A stretch of 64,000 bases of DNA. It comes from Parvimonas sp000223315. GTDB lineage: Bacteria > Bacillota > Clostridia > Tissierellales > Peptoniphilaceae. The notes under the pieces were generated by a model that saw nothing but the letters and a program-made list of their open reading frames with translations, did no database searches and was not told the origin of the DNA. The stretch lies in assembly GCA_050262155.1 (NCBI GenBank), contig CP189843.1, positions 186,001 to 250,000 on the forward strand. The letters run 5' to 3'. Shown here piece after piece: positions 26,380-35,463 of this stretch; position 1 is the stretch's first letter; each line of letters begins with the position of its first letter. The translations under genes and the position numbers were made by a program.

Positions 26380-26964
26380 ATGGAAACTGTAAGATTATAT
26401 ACAAGACAAGATATTCGCTCTTTAAAAGAGATTGAAGAGAAAGGTTATTTTACAAATAAAATTTCTTATGTCAAAGAAAATTTCGGAGTGATTTCTGACT
26501 ACATCTTAGGTTGTTATAATTATTTTGTAAAAGAGGCAAGTAAAAGAGTTCCAAAACCTGATGAAGTTGAAATGCCTGTTTGGTGTGGAGTAAGTAATAA
26601 GAATTGTATGCCCGTAATTGAAAATACAGTTGTATATGTTTTAGATGTTCCAAAAGATGAGATAATCTATTTTGATGGAGTTAAATGGGATTATGTACTC
26701 AATCATCATTACATTCCGTTGAATGAAGAAGATGATAAAAAGTATAAAAAAAGATTAAAAGAAAAAGGGATAGATAACGGATTTGAGTTTTTTGAGGGAA
26801 AATATAAGAATGTTTTTCCAGAAGAAAGACAAATAGTTATAGACAGTTGGACTAGAATATTCGATATTGATGAATGGGATATTTACAGAGTTCAAGCAAA
26901 CATTTGGAAAATAAAAAAAGAATGGATTTTTGCCATTGTAAATAAAGGAGATATTATTCCTTAA
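26380..26964 (+). CDS. DUF3841 domain protein
   Basis: The 194-residue cytoplasmic protein begins METVRLYTRQDIRSLKEIEEKG and has the typical MPVWCGV and FDGVKWDYVLNHHYIP segments of DUF3841. Function is unknown. The start may be ATG 26380 or GTG 26371; GAAGGG at about 26363 leaves 11 nt before the ATG. It is monocistronic. Confidence 0.78.
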   Translation: METVRLYTRQDIRSLKEIEEKGYFTNKISYVKENFGVISDYILGCYNYFVKEASKRVPKPDEVEMPVWCGVSNKNCMPVIENTVVYVLDVPKDEIIYFDGVKWDYVLNHHYIPLNEEDDKKYKKRLKEKGIDNGFEFFEGKYKNVFPEERQIVIDSWTRIFDIDEWDIYRVQANIWKIKKEWIFAIVNKGDIIP

Positions 26965-27065
26965 ATTTAACTGTGAATATAATAAATAATTATTTTAGAA
27001 TTTTTGGAAAATGCTATAATGTACATATTTTAGGTTAGACTTTGAATAATTTCAAGGAGGATATT

Positions 27066-27512
27066 ATGAAAAAATTTTTTAAGAAGTTTGTTTTGATTTT
27101 GCCGGTTTTTATTGCTTTTTCCGGTTGTTCTAAAAGTTCTAAAGTTAATGACGATAATACAAATAAGCAAGTAGTTAGAAAGGCAAGTAAAGAGGTTGAA
27201 AAAATTTGTGGATATTATTATGCGTATGATTCACAAATTGTTTTAGATAATGGTGAATATTATGGTGTGCCTTGTATGTATTATAAGGCTAAACCTATAG
27301 ACTTTGATAAATGTTCAAAAGAGTCCGTTAAAAAACTTCGTGGTGATTTTACGGATGATGGAAACTTTTTAGAACCGAAAATTTTTGAAGAAGATGGAAA
27401 AAAGTATTTAACAGCTAATTTTTTCCCTGAAAAGAAGTTTTGGATAAAAGACGAAAAAACCATTGTTGATGTTGAAACTAATACGGAATATAAAAAGGGT
27501 GACCCTAAATAA
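27066..27512 (+). CDS. Hypothetical lipoprotein
   Basis: The 148-residue product has a basic signal peptide and lipobox FSGC, so it should be membrane anchored outside the cell. The mature part has two further Cys (ICGYYY, VPCMYY) and one in KCSKES, plus a C-terminal strand-rich region. I do not recognise the family. AAGGAGG lies before the ATG; TATAAT at 27015-27020 is a likely -10 box. A terminator follows. Confidence 0.7.
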   Translation: MKKFFKKFVLILPVFIAFSGCSKSSKVNDDNTNKQVVRKASKEVEKICGYYYAYDSQIVLDNGEYYGVPCMYYKAKPIDFDKCSKESVKKLRGDFTDDGNFLEPKIFEEDGKKYLTANFFPEKKFWIKDEKTIVDVETNTEYKKGDPK

Positions 27513-27535
27513 ATATGTGAATAAAAATTGTAAGA

Positions 27536-27570
27536 AACTAATGCATAGTTTTTTGCCATTAGTTGTTTTT
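27536..27570 (+). terminator. Terminator hairpin
   Basis: AACTAATG (27536-27543) pairs with CATTAGTT (27557-27564), followed by G and six T. Confidence 0.8.
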
Positions 27571-27596
27571 TAAAAATAAGAAGTAAGGGGGATGTT

Positions 27597-28196
27597 ATGA
27601 AAAATAAATTTAAAATTTTATTTCTATCGTTCTTTTTATTGACTTCTTGTAGCAATGGAAGAACTAAATCGTATGAAAATAATTTTAGAAAATATCAATA
27701 TGGGAATGATATTTTTATAGAGGCTAAGATGGATGCTTATAGAAATTTGAATGATGTTGAAAAGGAAACAGAAGTAATTGTTTTAGGTAAAAAAATAAAA
27801 CAAAATCCGTCAACAATACAAAAAAATAATGGTTATGTTAATGGTGTATATACAATCTCGAATTTTAAAATAGAAAAGGTTTTTAAAGGTAATTTTAAAC
27901 CGGGAGATGTTGTAGATGTTTTTGAAAGTGCCGGAATAGATGAGGAAACGGGAAAGATTTATCATATTGCAGGATATGAGTTAATGGAAAAGGATGAGGA
28001 ATATTTACTGTTTTTAAGACATTCGGAAACTGATCCATGGTATATGATCTCAGGATTGAAATTTGGCAAAATTTCACTTTCAGGTAAAAAATCAGAGTTC
28101 AGAATAGAATTAGAAAAAGCAAATGAAGATTTAGAATCGTTTAAATTTGAAGATAGAATAAGAGAAGAAGCAATAAAAAAATATATTGAAAAGTAG
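27597..28196 (+). CDS. Hypothetical lipoprotein, duplicated copy 1
   Basis: The 199-residue lipoprotein (signal peptide ending LLTSC) is a near-twin of the gene at 28377. The central part (VIVLGKKIKQNPST, then FKIEKVFKGNFKPGDVVDVFESAG) resembles small secreted OB-fold or TIMP-like domains, but I cannot assign a function. The two copies are almost identical from residue 90 to 185 and differ mainly near 30-80 and at the end. An AAGGGGG site precedes the ATG. The 3' flank is duplicated too, but the terminator has been interrupted. Confidence 0.75.
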   Translation: MKNKFKILFLSFFLLTSCSNGRTKSYENNFRKYQYGNDIFIEAKMDAYRNLNDVEKETEVIVLGKKIKQNPSTIQKNNGYVNGVYTISNFKIEKVFKGNFKPGDVVDVFESAGIDEETGKIYHIAGYELMEKDEEYLLFLRHSETDPWYMISGLKFGKISLSGKKSEFRIELEKANEDLESFKFEDRIREEAIKKYIEK

Positions 28197-28221
28197 TAAT
28201 TTAAAAGATAGAATAATCATA

Positions 28222-28361
28222 AAATTAAAGAGTTGGAAGTCCAACTGTTATCACGTACACAACCAGCAAATAATTCAAGATCTGTTATGAGAGAGATAGG
28301 ATTTAATTATAAACCTTATCCATTATCAGACGATAAAGCTGGAATTTTAGCTAAGTATTAG
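28222..28361 (+). pseudogene. Orphan coding fragment fused to a broken terminator copy
   Basis: The 3' flank of copy 1 matches that of copy 2 up to AAAGAGTTGGAAGTCCAACT, then diverges. From there an open frame reads LSRTQPANNSRSVMREIGF, then NYKPYPLSDDKAGILAKY, and stops at 28361. It looks like the C-terminal end of an unrelated protein gene left behind by recombination. No start or ribosome site is present. I cannot name the parent gene. Confidence 0.5.
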
Positions 28362-28376
28362 TATTAGGAGGAAGTT

Positions 28377-28982
28377 ATGAAAAATAAATTTAAAATTTTA
28401 TTTCTATCGTTCATTTTATTGACTTCTTGTAGCAATGGAAGAACTAAATCGTATGAAAATAATTTTAGAAAAAATCAATATGGGAATCATATAATTGCAG
28501 ATGCTAAGCTAGATTATTATGGAAATTTGGATGATGTTGAAAAGGAAACGGAAGTAATTGTTTTGGGTAAAAAAATAAAGCAAAATCCATCTACAATAAA
28601 AAAGGATAAAGTTTATAATGGTGTTTATGGGGCATATACAATCTCGAATTTTAAAATAGAAAAGGTTTTTAAAGGTAATTTTAAACCGGGAGATGTTATA
28701 GATGTTTATGAAAGTGCCGGAATAGATGAGGAAACGGGAAAGATTTATCATATTGCAGGATATGAGTTAATGGAAAAGGATGAGGAATATTTACTGTTTT
28801 TAAGACATTCGGAAACTGATCCATGGTATATGATATCAGGATTGAAATTTGGTAAAATTTCACTTTCAGGTAAAAAATCAGAGTTCAGAATAGAATTAGA
28901 AAAAGCAAATCATTATCCGGAATCTTTTGAACTTGAAGGTAAAATAAGAGAAGAAGCAATAAAAAAATATATTGAAAAGTAG
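28377..28982 (+). CDS. Hypothetical lipoprotein, duplicated copy 2
   Basis: The 201-residue paralogue of the gene at 27597 has the same signal peptide and lipobox (LLTSC) and the same FKPGDVIDVYESAGIDEETG core. AGGAGG precedes the ATG. Its 3' flank keeps an intact terminator. Function unknown; because the divergence is clustered, gene conversion between the copies is likely. Confidence 0.75.
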   Translation: MKNKFKILFLSFILLTSCSNGRTKSYENNFRKNQYGNHIIADAKLDYYGNLDDVEKETEVIVLGKKIKQNPSTIKKDKVYNGVYGAYTISNFKIEKVFKGNFKPGDVIDVYESAGIDEETGKIYHIAGYELMEKDEEYLLFLRHSETDPWYMISGLKFGKISLSGKKSEFRIELEKANHYPESFELEGKIREEAIKKYIEK

Positions 28983-29012
28983 TAATTTAAAAGATAGAAT
29001 AATCATAAAATT

Positions 29013-29040
29013 AAAGAGTTGGAAGTCCAACTCTTTTGTT
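29013..29040 (+). terminator. Terminator of the second duplicated lipoprotein
   Basis: AAAGAGTTGGA (29013-29023) pairs with TCCAACTCTTT (29026-29036), followed by a T-rich run. The first gene copy has the same stem start but lost the T-run. Confidence 0.88.
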
Positions 29041-29101
29041 TTTTTGGTCAAAATATGTTAAAATAATACTTGATAATTAATATTTCAGATAGGAGATTTT
29101 T

Positions 29102-29386
29102 ATGGTTAGTAAGGAAGAAGTAAAGAAAATTTATTATCTTGCAAACTTGAATGTAAAAGAAGAAGAACTTGATATTATTGCTAAAAAGTTCGACGATGTT
29201 CTAGTTTTTGCCAATGAAATTATGGAACTTGATACTTCAGATTGTGAAGCTCTAGAAATTGTTGTTGAACATAACAGTCCTTTGAGAGAAGATGTTGTTG
29301 AAGAAAGTATTTCAAGGGAAGATGCACTTTTAAATGCAAGTGACAAAGAGTATGGATATTTTAGATTGCAAAGGGTTGTGAAATAA
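29102..29386 (+). CDS. gatC: Aspartyl/glutamyl-tRNA amidotransferase subunit C
   Basis: The 94-residue GatC wraps around and stabilises the GatA-GatB complex. The N-terminal pattern VSKEEVKKIYYLANLNVKEEE and the C-terminal PLREDVVEES, then GYFRLQRVVK fit the family. Its stop overlaps the gatA start by one base, so translation is probably coupled. Confidence 0.94.
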   Translation: MVSKEEVKKIYYLANLNVKEEELDIIAKKFDDVLVFANEIMELDTSDCEALEIVVEHNSPLREDVVEESISREDALLNASDKEYGYFRLQRVVK

Positions 29387-30792
29387 TGGATATTTTAAGT
29401 ATAAGAGAAGATTTTATCAGTGGTAAGGTGGATTTAATTTCATTTTATACTGATGTTATAAAGAGAATTGAAGATAAAAAAGATTTGAATATTTTTCTTG
29501 ACTTTTCTAAAGAAAAAATTATGGAAAGAGTTGAATTTTTAAATAATAAATTAAGAAATAAAGAAAAATTGGGCTCTCTTTTTGGAGTTTCAGTTTCCGT
29601 TAAAGATAATATTTTAGTTAAAGGATATAAGAGTACTTGCGGTTCAAAAATTTTGGAAAATTATTCTCCAATTTTTAATGCTACAATTATTGATAGACTT
29701 TTGGAAGAAGACGCTGTTATTCTAGGAAAAGTTAATATGGATGAATTTGCAATGGGTGGTTCAGGTGAGACTTCTTATTTTGGAGCAACAAAAAATCCAC
29801 TTGACGAAAGTTTAATTCCCGGCGGTTCATCTTCAGGCTCTGCAAGTAGTGTAAGTGCAGATTTAGCAATGATTAGTTTGGGATCAGATACAGGCGGTTC
29901 TGTTAGAAATCCTGCATCTTTTTGTGCTTGTGTAGGATATAAACCTACTTATGGAATGATTTCAAGGTATGGAGTTGTTTCTATGGCAAGCAGTTTGGAT
30001 CAAGTTGGAATTTTATCAAATGATGTTAAATCAATTCTGCCGATTCTAAATACTATTGGCGGTTTGGATAAAATGGATGCAGTTACAATGAGAGATACTT
30101 TATATATTAAGGAAGATAAAGATTTTTCTTTAAAGGGTATTAAAATTGCAACAGTTTCTAATATCGAAAATTATGAAATTGACGAAATTATTTTAAAAGA
30201 TTATAAAAAGGCGATTGAAAATTTAAAAAATCAAGGAGCTATAATCGAAGAAGTAGATTTTAAATATATTAAACATTCTACAAATGTATATAATGTTATT
30301 ATGAGCTCTGAAGTTTCAAGTAATATGTCAAGATTTGACGGTATCAGATATGGATATAGAACTGAAAATTACGACTCAACAAGAGAACTTTTTACAAATA
30401 CTAGAAGTGAAGGTTTTGGAGAAGAAGTTCAAAGAAGAATTGCAATGGGAACTTTCTATCTTGCAAGCTCAAACAATCAAGCTCTTTACAAAAAAGGCTT
30501 GGAAGTTAGAGACTTGATAAGTAAAGAAGTTAATAAAGTGCTTTCAGAATATGATTTTATTTTAACTCCTACGACAACTTGCTTGCCAGGCAAGATTGGT
30601 GCAGAAAAGGATAATGCTTTAAAATCTTATGCTGGAGATACTTTTAATGTGCCTGTGAATTTTGCCGGACTTCCTGCTATTTCCATTCCTTTAAATCTTA
30701 AAAAAATTTGTGGAAGTGTTCAATTTATAGGTAAGAGATTTGATGATGAAAGACTATTAAATCTTGCAATGAATTTTGAAAGGGGGCTTTAA
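29386..30792 (+). CDS. gatA: Aspartyl/glutamyl-tRNA amidotransferase subunit A
   Basis: GatA is an amidase that releases ammonia from glutamine for transfer to mischarged tRNA. The 468-residue product has the amidase Lys-Ser-Ser triad: Lys in VSVKDNI (near 64), and two Ser in the GGSSSGSASSVSA and SDTGGSVRNPA stretches (about 145-170). Together with GatB and GatC it converts Glu-tRNA-Gln to Gln-tRNA-Gln. The length is normal. Confidence 0.97.
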   Translation: MDILSIREDFISGKVDLISFYTDVIKRIEDKKDLNIFLDFSKEKIMERVEFLNNKLRNKEKLGSLFGVSVSVKDNILVKGYKSTCGSKILENYSPIFNATIIDRLLEEDAVILGKVNMDEFAMGGSGETSYFGATKNPLDESLIPGGSSSGSASSVSADLAMISLGSDTGGSVRNPASFCACVGYKPTYGMISRYGVVSMASSLDQVGILSNDVKSILPILNTIGGLDKMDAVTMRDTLYIKEDKDFSLKGIKIATVSNIENYEIDEIILKDYKKAIENLKNQGAIIEEVDFKYIKHSTNVYNVIMSSEVSSNMSRFDGIRYGYRTENYDSTRELFTNTRSEGFGEEVQRRIAMGTFYLASSNNQALYKKGLEVRDLISKEVNKVLSEYDFILTPTTTCLPGKIGAEKDNALKSYAGDTFNVPVNFAGLPAISIPLNLKKICGSVQFIGKRFDDERLLNLAMNFERGL

Positions 30793-30793
30793 T

Positions 30794-32221
30794 ATGAGTT
30801 TAAAAACAATAATAGGACTTGAAATTCACGTTGAGTTACAAACTGATACAAAAATGTTCTGTGGTTGTAAAAATGAATATGGTTGTCCTCCAAATACTAA
30901 TGTTTGTCCTATTTGTTTAGGTCATCCGGGAACTCTTCCAAGAATAAATAAAAGAGCGATTGAATATGCAATAATGGCAGGGAATGCTTTTAATTGTGAA
31001 ATTTCTATGGATATGAAAATGGATAGAAAAAAATATTTTTATCCAGATTTAGTAAAGGGTTATCAAATAACTCAAGAGAGAACTCCTATTTGTAAAAATG
31101 GATATATAGAAATTGATACTGAAAATGGAGTAAAAAAACTTAGATTACAAAGAATTCATATTGAAGAAGATACAGGAAAGTCAATCCACAACGAAAACGG
31201 ACACACTCTTATGGATTATAACAGAGCGGGAGTTCCGTTAATTGAAATTGTATCTGAACCTGATATGAACAGTCCTGAAGAGGCTATTGCCTTTTTGACA
31301 AATTTAAAAGAAACTATAAAATATCTTGGAATTTCAGATGTTAAAATGGAAGAAGGCTCACTTCGTTGTGATGTAAACTTAAATGTAGTTGATGAAGAAA
31401 GTGGATTTAAGACAAAAATTACTGAAATTAAAAATCTAAATTCATTTAAGGCTGCACTTCGTGCTATGGAATATGAACAAAAAAGACATATAGAAAATGT
31501 TAAGAATAATATTGTTGGTGAAAAAGAGACAAGACGTTGGGATGAATCAAAGCTTGAAACTATAATTATGCGTCATAAAGAAGAGGGAAATGATTATAGA
31601 TTTAGTGTTGAGCCTGATATTCCATATATCAAACTTGAAAAAGACTTTGTTGAAGCTATTAAGGAAAAAATGCCGGAGTTTCCAAAGAATAAGAAAAATA
31701 GATTTTTAGCTGAATACAAACTTTCAGAATATGATGCAAATGTATTAACTCAAAATAAATATTTATCTGAATATTTTGAAAGAGTAGTTAAAAAAGTTGA
31801 TGATGCAACTCTTGTTTCCAACTGGTTGCTTTCCGATGTTCTAAGAAGAGTTAAAGATTTGGAAATTGAATTTGAAGAAATTCCTTTAAATATTGAATCT
31901 TTTGCAAGTCTTTTAAAATTAGTTAAAGAAAATAAGATTAATGCAAATGTAGGTAAAAAACTTCTTAGAGAATTATTTGAAAAAGGAGATTTTGATCCTC
32001 TAAAAGTTGTTGAAGAAAGAGGATTAATTCAAATTTCAGATGACAGCGCATTGATTGAAATAGTTGAAGAAGTTCTAAAGAATAATCCATCTTCAATTGA
32101 AGACTATAAAAATGGAAAAGATAGAGCATTAGGATTTTTGATGGGACAATGTATGAAGGCTTCAAAAGGTAAGGGAAATCCTCAAAAATTCAATGAATTG
32201 ATTTTAGAAAGGTTAGTTTAA
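30794..32221 (+). CDS. gatB: Aspartyl/glutamyl-tRNA amidotransferase subunit B
   Basis: The 475-residue subunit activates the tRNA-bound Glu or Asp with ATP. The start MSLKTIIGLEIHVELQ, the Cys-rich zinc site (CGCKNEYG ... NVCPICLGHPG) and YFYPDLVKGYQI are typical, and the C-terminal YqeY-like tail is present. ATG 30794 is used; a longer start would overlap gatA by 17 nt. The stop overlaps the next gene's start. Confidence 0.97.
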   Translation: MSLKTIIGLEIHVELQTDTKMFCGCKNEYGCPPNTNVCPICLGHPGTLPRINKRAIEYAIMAGNAFNCEISMDMKMDRKKYFYPDLVKGYQITQERTPICKNGYIEIDTENGVKKLRLQRIHIEEDTGKSIHNENGHTLMDYNRAGVPLIEIVSEPDMNSPEEAIAFLTNLKETIKYLGISDVKMEEGSLRCDVNLNVVDEESGFKTKITEIKNLNSFKAALRAMEYEQKRHIENVKNNIVGEKETRRWDESKLETIIMRHKEEGNDYRFSVEPDIPYIKLEKDFVEAIKEKMPEFPKNKKNRFLAEYKLSEYDANVLTQNKYLSEYFERVVKKVDDATLVSNWLLSDVLRRVKDLEIEFEEIPLNIESFASLLKLVKENKINANVGKKLLRELFEKGDFDPLKVVEERGLIQISDDSALIEIVEEVLKNNPSSIEDYKNGKDRALGFLMGQCMKASKGKGNPQKFNELILERLV

Positions 32222-32823
32222 TGAAAAAGGTAGCATTATCTACGGATAACAAAAATAAAGTCAAGGAAATGCTTGCGATTTTAAGTAAATATGATTTTGA
32301 AATAGTAACTAAAAGCAAATTGGGTGTAAATGAAGAATTTGAAGAAATTTATGATACACTTGAGGAAAATTCAAAGCTAAAAGCTGAAAAGCTAAGAGAA
32401 TATTGTTCTTTTGCTGTTTTAGCTGATGATACCGGACTTTTCGTAAATGCTTTAAATGGAGAACCGGGAGTGCTATCTGCAAGATATGCAGGAGAACATG
32501 GAAATAGTGAAGCAAATAGAGAGAAGCTTTTAAGAAATCTTGAAGGGAAATCTGATAGAAGCGCATATTTTAAAACAGTAATTGTCTTTGTTGATGAAAA
32601 TGGAAAAGAATTTATAGCAAAGGGAATTTTAAAAGGAACTATTTCAGAAGTTGAAAGAGGCGAAAATGGCTTTGGATATGACAAGATTTTTATTCCTGAA
32701 AATATGGAAAAGACTTTGGCTGAAATAAGTGCAGAAGAAAAGAATAAATTTACTCATAGAAAAAGAGCATTAGAAGATTTAAAAAATATTTTAGGTGATA
32801 GATATGATAGTAGCAGTTGTTAG
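32221..32823 (+). CDS. rdgB: XTP/dITP diphosphatase (RdgB/HAM1 family)
   Basis: This house-cleaning enzyme hydrolyses non-canonical purine NTPs such as dITP and XTP. The 200-residue product shows STDNKNKVKEM at the N-terminus, the catalytic VLADDTGLFVNALNGEPGV region, SARYAG, and GFGYDKIFIP near 150. It begins within the gatB stop (TAATG overlap) and overlaps the next gene by 20 nt, indicating one operon. Confidence 0.93.
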   Translation: MKKVALSTDNKNKVKEMLAILSKYDFEIVTKSKLGVNEEFEEIYDTLEENSKLKAEKLREYCSFAVLADDTGLFVNALNGEPGVLSARYAGEHGNSEANREKLLRNLEGKSDRSAYFKTVIVFVDENGKEFIAKGILKGTISEVERGENGFGYDKIFIPENMEKTLAEISAEEKNKFTHRKRALEDLKNILGDRYDSSSC

Positions 32824-33274
32824 TGATACTCATGGAATTGTACTTCCTGTTGCATACAGTTTACAAAGAAATAAGGTTGATATTGTTCTTCATCTTGGGG
32901 ATGATTCCGAAGATGTAAAGAAGATAGAACAAATAACAGGGATGGAAATATATGCAGTTGCAGGAAATTGTGATAAAAATCCTAAGGATATTCCGGAAGA
33001 ATTGGTTTTAGAAATTAGAAGAAAAAAATTCTTTTTAACTCATGGGCATAAATATGATGTTGATAATGGAATTGATAAAATAGTTGAAAAAGCTAAAGAA
33101 GTTGGGGCGGATTATGCTCTTTTCGGACATACTCATGTTCATTTAAGAGAAAAAGTTGATGGAATAACTGTTTTAAATCCCGGTAGTACAACTCTTCCAA
33201 GACAGGGAGATACAAAGGGATATTATATCGTAAACTTAATTGAAAAAAGTGTTAATAGAATAAATTTAAAATAA
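32804..33274 (+). CDS. YfcE/MJ0936 family metallophosphoesterase
   Basis: The 156-residue product has the calcineurin-like metal motifs VVSDTHG, HLGDD, AGNCDK, THGH and FGHTHV. Family members hydrolyse phosphodiesters in vitro; the physiological substrate is unclear. ATG 32804 has AGGTG 6 nt upstream. It is probably cotranscribed with gatCAB-rdgB and ends at the hairpin 33285-33304. Confidence 0.9.
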   Translation: MIVAVVSDTHGIVLPVAYSLQRNKVDIVLHLGDDSEDVKKIEQITGMEIYAVAGNCDKNPKDIPEELVLEIRRKKFFLTHGHKYDVDNGIDKIVEKAKEVGADYALFGHTHVHLREKVDGITVLNPGSTTLPRQGDTKGYYIVNLIEKSVNRINLK

Positions 33275-33284
33275 TCGGCTTTAT

Positions 33285-33308
33285 AACCGACCATTTGGTC
33301 GGTTCTTT
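33285..33308 (+). terminator. Hairpin at the end of the gatCAB-rdgB-phosphoesterase run
   Basis: AACCGACC (33285-33292) pairs with GGTCGGTT (33297-33304) around ATTT. The following T-run is short (CTTT). Confidence 0.7.
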
Positions 33309-33334
33309 AGCTGATTTTTTCTATGGAGGAATAT

Positions 33335-34366
33335 ATGAGAGTAAGAAAAATAGGAATAGTAAGTTTATCCAGTGGAGTATTGGGAGAAAATTTTGTTTTA
33401 CATGAAGTTAAAATTGGAATTGAGAGACTAAAAAAATATGGAATTGAAGTTGAATTTTTACCTAATTCAAAAAAGGGTATTGAATTTATAAAAAATAATC
33501 CTAAAGAAAGGTCAGAAGATTTAATAAAAGCTTTTAAAGATGATTCAATTGATATGATATTATGTGCGATAGGTGGAGATGATACTTATAGATTATTGCC
33601 TTATTTGTTCGAAAATAGTGAATTAGAAAAAGTAGCAAAGCAGAAAATATTTTTAGGCTTTTCAGATACTACAATTAATCATTTAATGCTAAATAAAGTA
33701 GGGATAAAAACATTCTATGGACAAGCATTTTTACCTGATGTTTGTGAATTGTCAAATGAAATGCTACCATATTCAAAGCATTTCTTTGAAGAATTAATTA
33801 ATACCGGAAAAATTAAAGAAATATATCCCAGCGATGTTTGGTATAACGAGAGAGAGGATTTTAGTGAAAAAGCTATTGGAATTTCAATGGAAGAACATCA
33901 TAATGGAGGATTTGAATTATTAAGAGGAGATTCAAAATTTGAAGGTAAAATATTGGGTGGTTGTTTGGATTCTATATTTAACATTTTTGATACTCCAAGA
34001 TATGAAGATACGGTATCTCTATGTCAAAAATATAATTTGTTTCCAAGTTTAGATGAGTGGAACAATAAAATCTTGCTTCTTGAAACTAGCGAAGAAAAGC
34101 CTAAACCTGAGCTATTTAGAAAGATGATTCTTAAACTTCAAGAATATGGAATATTTGATGTTATTTCAGGTTTGATTATAGGAAAACCACAAAACGAAGA
34201 GTATTATGATGAATATAAACAAATTCTTCTTGATGAAATAAAAAATCAAGATTTGTCCATAGTATATAATATCAATGTGGGTCATAGTACTCCAAGATGT
34301 ATTATTCCTTTTGGAGTAGATGCAAAAGTAGATGTTGAAAAGCAAATTATAGAATTTAAAGAATAA
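33335..34366 (+). CDS. S66 family peptidase (LD-carboxypeptidase / MccF-like)
   Basis: The 343-residue product has the S66 serine peptidase layout: IGGDDTYRLLPYL, nucleophile Ser in GFSDTT (about 112), the Glu region near 240-255 (LLLETSEEKP) and the catalytic His in VGHSTPR near the C-terminus. Members cleave murein LD-peptides or inactivate microcin C-like nucleotides; length and GFSD suggest the MccF subgroup. GGAGG precedes the ATG. Confidence 0.88.
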   Translation: MRVRKIGIVSLSSGVLGENFVLHEVKIGIERLKKYGIEVEFLPNSKKGIEFIKNNPKERSEDLIKAFKDDSIDMILCAIGGDDTYRLLPYLFENSELEKVAKQKIFLGFSDTTINHLMLNKVGIKTFYGQAFLPDVCELSNEMLPYSKHFFEELINTGKIKEIYPSDVWYNEREDFSEKAIGISMEEHHNGGFELLRGDSKFEGKILGGCLDSIFNIFDTPRYEDTVSLCQKYNLFPSLDEWNNKILLLETSEEKPKPELFRKMILKLQEYGIFDVISGLIIGKPQNEEYYDEYKQILLDEIKNQDLSIVYNINVGHSTPRCIIPFGVDAKVDVEKQIIEFKE

Positions 34367-34369
34367 GTT

Positions 34370-34687
34370 ATGAAGAATAATATTGAAAAGAAAAGAGATA
34401 GAGAGAAAAAAGTAATAACTGAAATGGTGAAATTGTATTGTAAGAAAAATCACAAAAATGATAAATTATGTGATGAATGTAGGGATGTTTTAAATTATTC
34501 TTTAAATAGAATAGATAATTGTAAATACATGGATACAAAAACTTTTTGTTCAAATTGTAAAAAACCTTGTTATAGTCCTAAAATGAAAGAAAAAATAAAA
34601 CAAATTATGAAATTTTCAGGACCTAGAATGTTATTTCATCACCCATTATTAGTTATTTATCATATAATAAGTGGATTTAAAAAATAA
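34370..34687 (+). CDS. YgbA-like Cys-rich protein (nitrous oxide-stimulated promoter family)
   Basis: This small 105-residue protein has six Cys in pairs (CKKNHKNDKLCDEC, FCSNCKKPCYSP), a likely metal or Fe-S site. The pattern, including KFSGPRMLFHHPLLVIYHI, matches the YgbA family linked to nitrogen-oxide stress. It starts 3 nt after the S66 peptidase stop, so the two are cotranscribed. No recognisable terminator follows. Confidence 0.8.
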   Translation: MKNNIEKKRDREKKVITEMVKLYCKKNHKNDKLCDECRDVLNYSLNRIDNCKYMDTKTFCSNCKKPCYSPKMKEKIKQIMKFSGPRMLFHHPLLVIYHIISGFKK

Positions 34688-34810
34688 GTTTTAAATATAT
34701 TTTTAAATAAAAATTTTTTATGGAAAAAACATTATGAATTATTGTCGTAAAATACTTGACTAACATTGAAATTTGAATATTTATTTAACATATTTCTTTG
34801 GGATTAATCA

Positions 34811-34839
34811 TTGACTTTAATCTATATTTATAATATATT
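34811..34839 (+). promoter_or_regulatory. Candidate promoter for the V-ATPase operon
   Basis: TTGACT (34811-34816), a 17-bp spacer and TATATT (34834-34839) give a reasonable promoter about 300 nt upstream of the first gene. Another TTGACT lies near 34755. The 34688-35136 interval is otherwise AT-rich, with no gene I can support, so a long leader is possible. Confidence 0.45.
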
Positions 34840-35136
34840 TAATTCAGTAAATTAAGGGTAAAATAAAAACAAATTGATATAAACTGATATCACAGTAAAT
34901 CTTTTATGAAAAAGTTTTTTCTGTTAAAATGAACTTGAAAAAATGAAAAAAAAAGTTTATAATATTCTTACGATTAAAATAGAGGGGAGAAAAAATTTGT
35001 TTTAAAATAAACTAACTTTATTTTAAAGTAATAATAAAATAGGTGTTTTAAATTTATAAGATTTAATATATTTTTTATGAAAATGTTATTTTTAATTTTT
35101 GGTTTAAAATACTGTTTAATTTTAGGAGGTGATGAA

Positions 35137-35463
35137 ATGACTACTGATGCTATAAACAGAGTTAAGGATGCAGAGTTGAAAGCGAAATCTTTAGTTGATG
35201 AGGCAAAACTTGAAGCTATGACTTTGAAGAAAAATTCTGAGAAAGAATGTGAAGAAATTTCTGATAAAGTTATTAGCGAAGCTAATAAAAAAGCTGAAGA
35301 AATAAAATTTGGTTTAATCAATGAAGGCGAGATGTTGGCAAAGCCGGTTATTGAAAGAGCTAAAAAATATGTTGAGCTTATCAAATCTGTTGAAGATAAT
35401 AAGTTAGAATCTGTGGTTAATTCAATAGTAGAGAGGATTGTGAATGTAAATGGCAATAGTTAA
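35137..35463 (+). CDS. ntpF: V-type ATPase subunit G/H-type stalk protein (NtpF-like)
   Basis: The 108-residue coiled-coil protein (INRVKDAELKAKSLVDEAKLEA...) is the usual first gene of bacterial V-type ATPase operons and forms a peripheral stalk with subunit E. ATG 35137 follows AGGAGG. It overlaps ntpI by 14 nt. Confidence 0.85.
   Translation: MTTDAINRVKDAELKAKSLVDEAKLEAMTLKKNSEKECEEISDKVISEANKKAEEIKFGLINEGEMLAKPVIERAKKYVELIKSVEDNKLESVVNSIVERIVNVNGNS

Noticed and set aside
34974..35456. Minus-strand frame of 160 residues opposite ntpF
   Set aside because: It is Ser/Leu/Phe-rich as expected for the complement of an acidic coiled-coil gene, lacks a ribosome site, and would be the only minus-strand gene in the window.
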